A DNA stretch of 5,084 nucleotides from Nitrococcus sp. GTDB taxonomy: Bacteria; Pseudomonadota; Gammaproteobacteria; Nitrococcales; Nitrococcaceae. Shown piece by piece: positions 1 to 4,577 of this stretch. The DNA lies in assembly GCA_030452365.1 (NCBI GenBank), contig JAKDMK010000210.1, forward strand, positions 1-5,084. The letters are read 5' to 3'. Positions within the stretch are counted from its first letter, which is position 1. Each line of letters begins with the position of its first letter. Below the pieces are notes generated by a model. It did no database searches and was not told the DNA's origin. It saw only the letters and a list, made by a program, of their open reading frames with translations. A program made the translations under genes and the position numbers.

Positions 1-567
1 ACCCCCGCCCGGTGGCCAACCCTTTGAGTTTCCGCGCTGCAACGGCCATTCATACAGGATCTCGTAGCGGGCTCCGGCAGGTTCGAGATACGAGCGCACC
101 ACAGTGATACGGTCGATTGACCAGACCACCGGTGTGACGTTGTGAAAAGCATGCGGGGCGGAGCCTCGCGCGAGGGTCATGTGCGGAACAAAACGCCGGT
201 TCGGGACAGGAAGACAGGCCGTGCGCAAGTTCTTTCTCAGCTCCCGGTTTAATCGCGTCAGTGTCGCGGGCGTTTGGCTAGGTGCGATCCAAGAGATGCG
301 CTGACGCGGCCAGCAACCGATCCGGTCCAACTCGAGTGCGAACGTCGATCCGACCAGATGCGCACCGATCGCCAACATGCGAGATCTGGCATCTCCAGTC
401 ACATCGCCCAAGAACGCGAGGGTGACGTGCAGGTTTTGCGCCGGCACTCGGCGTCCATCAGGCACCAACCGGCGTGCCATACGCGCCACGGCGGCGCGCA
501 CCGCCGCGTCGGGCCATAGTGCCAGGAACAAGCGCTGCGTTTCACCATCTGAACCGTTTCCGGGCAT
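1..567 (-). CDS. thpR: RNA 2',3'-cyclic phosphodiesterase / 2'-5' RNA ligase family (ThpR), 3' end cut by window edge
   Basis: Reading leftwards from the ATG at 567-565 gives 189 codons without a stop, so the C-terminus lies outside the window. ThpR proteins are usually about 175-190 residues, so little is missing. The early segment QRLFLALWPD is the family's typical first strand. Two HxTx motifs form the paired catalytic site of the 2H phosphoesterase fold: LHVTLAF with His47 and Thr49, and PHMTLAR with His129 and Thr131. The family opens 2',3'-cyclic phosphates on RNA ends and can join or cleave 2'-5' linkages; it is expected to be cytoplasmic. The gene starts 70 bases after the pncC stop, in the same direction, so co-transcription is plausible. 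No strong Shine-Dalgarno sequence precedes the ATG. The start was chosen because no closer alternative start stands upstream and the motif spacing fits the family. Confidence 0.93.
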   Translation of the reverse strand, partial: MPGNGSDGETQRLFLALWPDAAVRAAVARMARRLVPDGRRVPAQNLHVTLAFLGDVTGDARSRMLAIGAHLVGSTFALELDRIGCWPRQRISWIAPSQTPATLTRLNRELRKNLRTACLPVPNRRFVPHMTLARGSAPHAFHNVTPVVWSIDRITVVRSYLEPAGARYEILYEWPLQRGNSKGWPPGGG

Positions 568-637
568 GAAGTCGGATAACCTATCTTGCCCGTCACACCT
601 ACGGCGAGCCAAACATGAAACCAGGAGAGTGCCAGAT

Positions 638-1138
638 TCACCGTAGCAATCTGATCAGCCCCTGCAGCGCCGCTGCTACGGCTTGCCGGCGAACGCACTC
701 GCGCCCGCCCTGAAAATGTCCTTCATAGGTAACCGGTGCGCTGCCGATGCGATACCAGGCGAGCCAGACCAGGCCGACTGGTTTAGCCGATGTGCCACCA
801 TCCGGTCCGGCGATTCCCGTGACGGCGAGGCCCACTTCGGCCGCCGCGCGGGCGATGATGCCGCGCGCCATCTCCGCGGCGACTTCCTGGCTGACCGCTC
901 CATGGGCGTCCAGGGTGCTCTTGGACACCCCTAACAGCTCCATTTTCGCGGCATTGGAGTAGACGATGACGCCACCCTCGAACCACTGCGAACTGCCGGG
1001 AACATCGGTGATCACCTTCGCGACCCAGCCGCCGGTACACGATTCGGCCGTCGTCAGGTGAAGATCATGGCAGCGCAGCCGCTCGCCCACCTCGCGCGCG
1101 AGCGCCGCCAAGTTGTCATCCGCTGCGGCCGATCCCAT
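638..1138 (-). CDS. pncC: Nicotinamide-nucleotide amidohydrolase PncC (stand-alone CinA C-terminal domain)
   Basis: The 166-residue protein matches the single-domain CinA-C family in length and motifs. TAESCTGG at residues 30-37 carries the catalytic Ser33. VIVYSNAAK at 57-65 supplies the conserved Tyr60 and Lys65, and VTGIAGPDGG at 106-115 followed by KPVG at 119-122 completes the signature. The enzyme removes the amide from nicotinamide mononucleotide, giving nicotinate mononucleotide and ammonia, and so recycles NMN released by the NAD-dependent DNA ligase. The N-terminal molybdopterin-binding-like domain found in long CinA proteins is absent, as in E. coli PncC (about 165 residues). The ATG at 1138 is preceded only by a weak purine-rich stretch, but the N-terminus aligns well with the family. 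It lies 53 bases after the spo0M stop and 70 bases before thpR, all on the same strand. Confidence 0.96.
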   Translation of the reverse strand: MGSAAADDNLAALAREVGERLRCHDLHLTTAESCTGGWVAKVITDVPGSSQWFEGGVIVYSNAAKMELLGVSKSTLDAHGAVSQEVAAEMARGIIARAAAEVGLAVTGIAGPDGGTSAKPVGLVWLAWYRIGSAPVTYEGHFQGGRECVRRQAVAAALQGLIRLLR

Positions 1139-1192
1139 TGCTCTTGCGCCGGAGCCGTCCCACAGCCAACCGGCAGGGACGAGCGGGCTTCC

Positions 1193-1969
1193 TTAGTGCA
1201 GCCGTGTATCGATGATTCGCGCCAGCTCCGGAGCAATTGCGTTGGTACCGTGTGCAAGCTGCGAGTCATTGAAGTAAGCTTGCGCAAACCGCTCATTGAG
1301 GTCGAGCTCGCCAAGCAGCGCGCCGGCCAGCCCACGGGCACGCAGGTCGGCCTCCATCCACACCCGCACTCCGCCGGGTTCGGGCGCGAGCACGACCTCA
1401 AGCTCTTTCAAGCGCCCGGCATAACGCCCTCCCGGCCGGAATTCCAACTCCTGCACGAAAGGCACGCTGCGCCCGAGCCGACGGTTCTGCTCGCAATCGG
1501 CCTTGTACAGGGTAAAACCCAACTGACCAAGCGCCTCCAGGATCGCCAGCATGCCCGGAGTCGGTTCCACCCGCAGGGCGTCACGATCGCTCGGGTCTAC
1601 CGCGAGTGAGACCGACAGCGCGGTGTTCACCCACACCAGTGTCCGGCCGAGCGTCAGCGGCGTCTCCCAAGGCACCTGGAGGGTGAAGGGCAGATCAAGC
1701 GTCGCGCCGGGCTGGACCTCAAAGCGCTCGCGCAGGCGCGTCTGGCTCAGAGGATGATTGACGTGGGCCTCATCGGCGCCGATTTCCTGGAGATAGCGCG
1801 TTACCAGGGAAAGCTCGATGTGCTCGATCTCCTGCGCCAAGTCCCCGCCTTGTATATGAATAGTACCGGAAAGCTCACTGCCGGGATGGGTGCGCTCGCT
1901 GTCGAGTATCGTATCGACCCGTGCCGCGCCGATTCCCACGCTAGCCAGGGTGCGTTTCAAAAAACTCAT
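1193..1969 (-). CDS. spo0M: Sporulation-control protein Spo0M family (arrestin-like)
   Basis: The 258-residue protein is near the length of Bacillus Spo0M (about 257). Its opening MSFLKRTLASVGIGAARVDT is close to the family's conserved start. Later family-like segments are IHIQGGDLAQEIEHIELSL, TPLTLGRTLVWVNTAL and DPSDRDALRVEPTP. The fold is a pair of beta-sandwich domains related to arrestins. In Bacillus it affects sporulation and cell-envelope physiology, but its biochemical role is unsettled, and homologues occur in many non-sporulating Gram-negative bacteria, as is probably the case here. No signal peptide or membrane segment is visible, so it is expected to be cytoplasmic. An excellent AAGGAGG site four bases before the ATG fixes the start. 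The gene precedes pncC and thpR on the same strand and follows the GST gene after 194 bases. Confidence 0.93.
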   Translation of the reverse strand: MSFLKRTLASVGIGAARVDTILDSERTHPGSELSGTIHIQGGDLAQEIEHIELSLVTRYLQEIGADEAHVNHPLSQTRLRERFEVQPGATLDLPFTLQVPWETPLTLGRTLVWVNTALSVSLAVDPSDRDALRVEPTPGMLAILEALGQLGFTLYKADCEQNRRLGRSVPFVQELEFRPGGRYAGRLKELEVVLAPEPGGVRVWMEADLRARGLAGALLGELDLNERFAQAYFNDSQLAHGTNAIAPELARIIDTRLH

Positions 1970-1973
1970 GGTG

Positions 1974-1980
1974 CCTCCTT
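1974..1980 (-). promoter_or_regulatory. Strong ribosome binding site of spo0M
   Basis: The minus strand reads AAGGAGG followed by CACC and the ATG at 1969. This is a full-length match to the anti-Shine-Dalgarno sequence, at somewhat short spacing. It is the strongest initiation signal in the window and suggests spo0M is translated well as the first gene of its unit. Confidence 0.85.
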
Positions 1981-1990
1981 TCGGGAAATC

Positions 1991-2068
1991 GCAATGTGCT
2001 ATTGCTTTAGCGTGCCATGGATACTGGCAAACTGCATGTTCTCAGCTTATAAGATGTGTAGCAATGTG
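1991..2068. repeat. Pair of GCAATGTG direct repeats in the spo0M leader
   Basis: GCAATGTG occurs at 1991-1998 and again at 2061-2068, exactly 70 bases apart. The first copy is part of a small inverted repeat (GCAAT, five bases, ATTGC; 1991-2005). The second overlaps the candidate promoter. The spacing would suit a regulator binding two sites, but two 8-base copies can arise by chance. Confidence 0.3.
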
Positions 2069-2083
2069 ACGCGCCGGTGGCAA
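2055..2083 (-). promoter_or_regulatory. Candidate sigma-70-like promoter upstream of spo0M
   Basis: On the minus strand TTGCCA (2083-2078, five of six bases matching TTGACA) is followed after 17 bases by TACACA (2060-2055), which matches the -10 consensus poorly. An AT-rich TTATAA at 2052-2047 just downstream is an alternative -10 without a matching -35. The spo0M start is about 85 bases further on. The gap after the GST gene makes a promoter here plausible, but the sequence alone does not prove it. Confidence 0.22.
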
Positions 2084-2112
2084 TGGTCGGTATGTCGCGC
2101 AAGTCGCGGACC

Positions 2113-2132
2113 GTGTCTCGCCGCGCAGACAC
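2113..2132 (-). terminator. Possible hairpin downstream of the GST gene
   Basis: GTGTCT (2113-2118) and AGACAC (2127-2132) form a perfect 6-base stem with an 8-base GC-rich loop, starting about 30 bases after the GST stop codon. No run of T follows on either strand, so it is not a classical intrinsic terminator. It could be a weak or Rho-assisted 3' end, or chance. Confidence 0.25.
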
Positions 2133-2163
2133 ACTTCGCCGAACCTCGCCTAATTTTAGCTCT

Positions 2164-2781
2164 TCATTTTTGAGTAAGCTGCTCATCCAGTTCTGTCGCA
2201 CGCACGAAGGCTTGGCGTTGGCTGACGCGCTCCGAGTAGTCCCGAAACTCGGGACGTTTCTCAATGGTGCCGAAATTGAGGCCCCAGGTAATCTGCGCAC
2301 CCACGTAAACATCCGCGGCAGTAAAGCGATCACCAGCTACGTAAGCGTTTGACTTGAAAGCCTGTGCGAGGGCGTCCATGACAGTTGCGTAGCTCCCGTA
2401 GCCCACCATGCGCTGTTTTTCCGCATCCGGTTCCACCCCCAGGATCCGAGAGTCTGTGATGGCAGCTTCTAGCGGGCCAGCGGCAAAGAAGAACCAGCGG
2501 TAATAGTTAGCACGTTCTTCTGGGGTGGGCTTCAGATTTGCTTCCGGGAAAGCATCCGCCAGATACGCGCAGATGGCAGCGCACTCGGTGACTACCCGTT
2601 CGCCGTGTCTAACAGCGGGCACCTTACCCATGGGGTTGATAGCCAAATATTCAGGCGACTTCATGCTCGTACCGTAGCCCAGGACCTCGGTTTGGTAGGG
2701 CTCGCCGATTTCCTCTAGCATCCAGCGGGCGACACGGCCGCGGGATTGAGGGTTTGTATAAAGAATGAGTTCATCAGACAT
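2164..2781 (-). CDS. Glutathione S-transferase family protein
   Basis: The 205-residue protein has the usual GST length and layout. The N-terminal thioredoxin-like domain (about 1-78) begins LILYTNPQSRGRVARWMLEE, where Ser13 is the likely glutathione-activating residue. GKVPAV carries the cis-proline Pro55, and TECAAICAYLAD (65-76) is the glutathione-binding turn, with Cys67 in place of the common serine. The helical C-terminal domain (about 85-200) ends with GDRFTAADVYVG, which includes the Thr154/Asp157 N-capping box. It probably conjugates or transfers glutathione in the cytoplasm; the substrate cannot be read from sequence. The reading frame stays open to 2925, but the ATG at 2781 has a good Shine-Dalgarno site and the 48 extra residues look like translated GC-rich non-coding DNA. 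It is the first backbone gene after the cassette-like region. Confidence 0.94.
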   Translation of the reverse strand: MSDELILYTNPQSRGRVARWMLEEIGEPYQTEVLGYGTSMKSPEYLAINPMGKVPAVRHGERVVTECAAICAYLADAFPEANLKPTPEERANYYRWFFFAAGPLEAAITDSRILGVEPDAEKQRMVGYGSYATVMDALAQAFKSNAYVAGDRFTAADVYVGAQITWGLNFGTIEKRPEFRDYSERVSQRQAFVRATELDEQLTQK

Positions 2782-2787
2782 GATTTG

Positions 2788-2794
2788 TCCTCCC
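2788..2794 (-). promoter_or_regulatory. Ribosome binding site that fixes the GST start
   Basis: GGGAGGA on the minus strand lies six bases before the ATG at 2781. It supports this start over the in-frame upstream start at 2925, which has no comparable site and would add 48 non-GST residues. Confidence 0.8.
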
Positions 2795-2906
2795 GATATC
2801 AGAATGAGCGGGCCAACGGGATCGCGAGTTGAGCGACACCCGCGGCGCGAGGGCGGCGCGCTATCGCCTAAGCTAAGCCGTCGCCGGAGCGCAAAACGCG
2901 GAGGGA

Positions 2907-2958
2907 ATCCAACGCGCGCCAGCACTTTAGGCGGCTTGGCTGCAGCGATTCGTCGGGG
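2907..2958 (-). other. Degenerate attC-like recombination site upstream of GST
   Basis: In the minus direction a box CCCCGAC (2958-2952, imperfect RYYYAAC) is followed by an imperfect palindrome and ends in GTTGGAT (2913-2907), a full match to the attC core GTTRRRY. CCGAC pairs with GTTGG using one G-T pair. Inside, CGC and CAGC, separated by an unpaired TG, pair with GCTGGCG. At 52 bases it is slightly shorter than the usual minimum of about 57. It lies just after the HicB fragment stop and would mark the boundary between cassettes and backbone. The weak first box makes this a remnant at best. Confidence 0.45.
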
Positions 2959-2964
2959 CGACGC

Positions 2965-3087
2965 TCAAATGTGAGCCTCTCGCTCCAGGGCTTGCTGAAC
3001 CCACTGATTCAGACTCACACCAGCAGTGCTGGCGGCCTCGGTAATGCGAGCATGCAGGCTCGCTGGGACTCGAACCACCTGCGAGTG
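2965..3087 (-). pseudogene. Remnant of a HicB-family antitoxin: C-terminal ribbon-helix-helix segment only
   Basis: The frame between the TAG at 3090-3088 and the TGA at 2967-2965 reads 40 residues, including VVRVPASLHARI and GVSLNQWVQQALERE. This is the characteristic ribbon-helix-helix tail of HicB antitoxins, which binds operator DNA: a VRVP strand, SLH, then the GVSLNQ turn. The codons just upstream of the TAG read GSGR, which also suits the normal linker, so the TAG may be a nonsense mutation inside an older gene. The N-terminal HicB domain is missing. A GTG at 3078 could start a 37-residue RHH-only peptide, but no ribosome binding site precedes it. Most likely it is a decayed gene tail; it could instead be the lost tail of an intact HicB split by recombination. 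Confidence 0.72.
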
Positions 3088-3091
3088 CTAG

Positions 3092-3172
3092 CGACCGCTC
3101 CCTTGCCCGTGGTTGGCTCTGGGTGCGGTCGGTGATACACCTGCTCAGTGACGCGCCGGTTGCGGCGGGGTG
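3092..3172. repeat. Inverted repeats between the PIN-like gene and the HicB remnant
   Basis: This non-coding stretch holds two palindromes. CGCCG/CGGCG (3154-3158 and 3163-3167, 4-base loop) starts six bases after the PIN-like stop codon. CGACCGC/GCGGTCG (3092-3098 and 3125-3131) encloses 26 bases. The PIN-like stop codon lies inside GCTAAC, which resembles an attC first box, but no GTTRRRY core follows before the HicB remnant. It may be a truncated attC. No T-run is seen, so it is not an obvious terminator. Confidence 0.4.
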
Positions 3173-3775
3173 TTAGCAGTGCTTTGTAAGTGCATAAGTT
3201 ACTTTTGTGTTAGTTATTGAAATGTATCCTTGTTTCTCAAGCAACGTTACCAACGAAGATACTTCGTCTTCGGAAAGTATTTTCTGAAACAAGGAATTTA
3301 TAGTGCTTGAGAGTGTCTTGACGGTTCGAGGCCTCGATGTGCCTCGTTGGTTTAGGTTTGAGACAACTGCAGCGAGCATTTCGGCAGGACTATTTGAGTT
3401 ACCGGCTTTAACTATTGGTATATCGTGCACGCTTCGAGAGCGGCTCGCATAGATATTCTTTGACCTTAGATGCGCAATCAGAGGATCAAAGCCGGTATCC
3501 TTAGAAATAATATGAAAAAATGCATTCTTGTCAGTCGCTGCGATCTGACCAATATAGTACGCGATATGAAAGTCCAGTGCGTTTCTACCATTGCCCGATA
3601 TTTTTACGTATGTGGCATTGGGGCCTAGACGTTGCAGGGACTCAGCCACATCAAAATTAACTTTTGATTGACTGGCACCGACAAAAACAAAGACTTTGAA
3701 GAGCTCTTTCTCCAGAAAGGAGAGTGCAGCAGGCTGCACATTCTCGTAGTCTATTAGAACGTAGTTGATTCGCAC
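3173..3775 (-). CDS. PIN-like (Limkain/PIN_7 type) domain protein, putative RNase
   Basis: From the GTG at 3775 the protein has 200 residues. INYVLIDYENVQP at 3-15 is the first strand of the PIN-like/NYN nuclease fold, with acidic Asp9 and Glu11. VFVGASQSKV (30-39), YVKISGNGRNALDFHIAYYI (56-75, Asp68) and HIISKDTGFDPLI (88-100, Asp93, Asp97) complete the acidic metal-binding set. A C-terminal segment from about 150, with LSEDEVSSLVTLLEKQGYI and KVTYAL, looks like a small winged-helix domain. The family is expected to cleave RNA; its target is unknown. The frame runs up to a TTG at 3853, but those 26 residues are low in sense and overlap an attC-like palindrome, whereas VRINYVLIDYENV is the usual N-terminus. 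GC is near 41% in sample lines, far below the backbone, which suggests transfer. A purine run (AGAAAG) six bases before GTG is a weak ribosome site. Confidence 0.85.
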   Translation of the reverse strand: MRINYVLIDYENVQPAALSFLEKELFKVFVFVGASQSKVNFDVAESLQRLGPNATYVKISGNGRNALDFHIAYYIGQIAATDKNAFFHIISKDTGFDPLIAHLRSKNIYASRSRSVHDIPIVKAGNSNSPAEMLAAVVSNLNQRGTSRPRTVKTLSSTINSLFQKILSEDEVSSLVTLLEKQGYISITNTKVTYALTKHC

Positions 3776-3796
3776 GCAAGTCTTTCTTTGTGCTGC

Positions 3797-3866
3797 TGAC
3801 CCAGAGCCAAGCCGCTGACTTTGGGGTGGCAGCGGAATTGCGGTCAATTGCAATGCCTCGTTAGCT
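3797..3866 (-). repeat. Imperfect palindrome after the HicB-like gene, attC-like but without a core box
   Basis: In the minus direction GCTAAC overlaps the end of the HicB-like gene's TAA stop. It is followed by nested arms: TGACC (3846-3842) with GGTCA (3801-3797), and CCGCTG (3835-3830) with CAGCGG (3817-3812). An asymmetric internal loop of 6 and 10 bases separates them, and the terminal loop has 12 bases. Long bulged hairpins starting at a stop codon are typical of attC sites. The second core, GTTRRRY, is missing here, so the site would be degenerate or a different kind of element. It separates the HicB-like gene from the PIN-like gene. Confidence 0.4.
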
Positions 3867-4105
3867 TATGTGATATCCTGTAGCTTGTTTGCTAGGTCGC
3901 GGCCGGCTGCGGGTGGAGGTAATGGTTTCCCTTGGGCCTTGTACAACTCGATAGAGTGGTCCACGATCTGGCAAAGCTCCTCAAACACCGCTGTTTCATC
4001 CTGGCCGTGGCAGCCGCCGTAGATTAACCCGGGCGCGCTCCCAACATAGCACTGATCTTCATCCGACCATTTAACGATTTTGACGTGCCTGACGCTTTCG
4101 TTCAT
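3866..4105 (-). CDS. HicB-like antitoxin-domain protein without DNA-binding tail
   Basis: The 79-residue protein has the HicB partial-RNase-H-like domain: VKIVKWSDEDQCYVGSAPGL (8-27), then YGGCHGQDETAVFEELCQIV (29-48) and a helix ending ELYKAQGKPLPPP. It stops shortly after the linker AGRDLANKLQDIT, where many HicB antitoxins continue into a ribbon-helix-helix DNA-binding domain. HicB proteins normally neutralise the HicA mRNA-cleaving toxin. No HicA-like dsRBD ORF is visible on either side, so this is an orphan, or it serves another function. The ATG at 4105 has AGAGGA nine bases upstream. GC is about 48% in a sample line. It sits between attC-like elements, in the same direction as its neighbours, as a single-gene cassette would. 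Tail-less versions also exist as a natural family variant, so truncation is not proven. Confidence 0.85.
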   Translation of the reverse strand: MNESVRHVKIVKWSDEDQCYVGSAPGLIYGGCHGQDETAVFEELCQIVDHSIELYKAQGKPLPPPAAGRDLANKLQDIT

Positions 4106-4144
4106 TGCTTCGATTCCTCTATAACTCGCCGCACCGCTCGCACG

Positions 4145-4165
4145 ATCTAACCTTGTTCATTAGGC
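4145..4165 (-). other. Collapsed attC-like site between GFA and HicB-like genes
   Basis: The minus strand, starting two bases after the GFA stop codon, reads GCCTAAT, then seven bases, then GTTAGAT. GTTAGAT is a full match to the attC core GTTRRRY and is a common form of it. GCCTAAT differs by one base from the RYYYAAC first box. Normally 40 or more bases of hairpin separate the two boxes, so this looks like a site whose stem was deleted, or a chance pair. HicB-like translation begins 40 bases after the core. Confidence 0.42.
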
Positions 4166-4166
4166 G

Positions 4167-4577
4167 TCAACCGAGTGGCGGATACTCCTCGAACTTGGGG
4201 ATGTTTGGATCCATATGATCCCAAGGCGCGGCACTCCTTGTAAAAATATCAGCGGTGGGCTTGTAAATCTCGGGATGATCGAGCGTCCCAACTCGCACCC
4301 CGATCATCCCCTGCATTACGCCTGGTTTTGACACGAGTTGTGTGCCGCACTGAGGGCAAAATCCAGTAGCAGTTTCGTTTCCGCTCTCGCCAATGCGTTT
4401 GAAGTGTTTGATGTCGCCGTGAATCTCTATCGTGTCCTGAGGGAAGAACATCATCGCTGCGTATGCGCTACCAGTGATTTTTTGACAGTTCGTGCAGTGA
4501 CAATTTCCCTGTATTACCGGCTCCGCGGAACCTGAGTAACTCACCGTTCCACACATGCAGCTACCTGAAATGTTCAT
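4167..4577 (-). CDS. GFA family protein (glutathione-dependent formaldehyde-activating enzyme / CENP-V domain)
   Basis: The 136-residue protein has the full cysteine set of the GFA zinc fold. GSCMCG (Cys7, Cys9) and CPQCG (Cys74, Cys77) form the structural zinc site. NCHCTNCQK (Cys26, Cys28, Cys31) forms the second, catalytic-type site. The C-terminal half, ending KFEEYPPLG, is also family-like. The founding member was reported to speed formation of S-hydroxymethylglutathione, but most homologues have unknown substrates, so the assignment is at family level. The ATG at 4577 has GGGAGGT just upstream and starts the family's normal N-terminus. The same reading frame is also open upstream through an attC site into the GNAT gene, so a fusion protein is theoretically possible. 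GC is about 52% in a sample line. GFA genes are known integron cassette cargo. Confidence 0.92.
   Translation of the reverse strand: MNISGSCMCGTVSYSGSAEPVIQGNCHCTNCQKITGSAYAAMMFFPQDTIEIHGDIKHFKRIGESGNETATGFCPQCGTQLVSKPGVMQGMIGVRVGTLDHPEIYKPTADIFTRSAAPWDHMDPNIPKFEEYPPLG

Noticed and set aside
274..698. Several reading frames of 80-100 codons over thpR and the thpR-pncC gap, on both strands
   Set aside because: They overlap the well-supported ThpR frame, with its two HxTx motifs, and show no protein family features.
1058..1609. 183-codon plus-strand reading frame
   Set aside because: It lies antisense to spo0M and the start of pncC, has no recognisable domain, and is explained by GC-rich third-position bias of the real genes.
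2113..2132. Intrinsic terminator after GST
   Set aside because: Rejected as a firm call: the stem exists but no T-run follows on either strand, so it is listed only at low confidence.
1754..2352. Plus-strand reading frames across the spo0M leader and the GST 3' end
   Set aside because: No credible ribosome site or domain; they overlap real genes antisense and contain no recognised motifs.
2782..2925. 48-residue N-terminal extension of the GST
   Set aside because: It has no family similarity, and the ATG at 2781 has a clear GGGAGGA ribosome site and the normal GST N-terminus.
3066..3086. tRNA T-arm-like string GGTTCGAGTCCC on the minus strand, suggesting a tRNA fragment or attachment site
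   Set aside because: The flanking bases do not form the 5-base T-stem, no other tRNA arms are present, and the same bases encode the VVRVP strand of the HicB remnant.
4106..4166. Space upstream of the HicB-like gene searched for a HicA toxin
   Set aside because: Only 61 bases are available, and no HicA-like ORF with the conserved His-containing dsRBD is found there or nearby.
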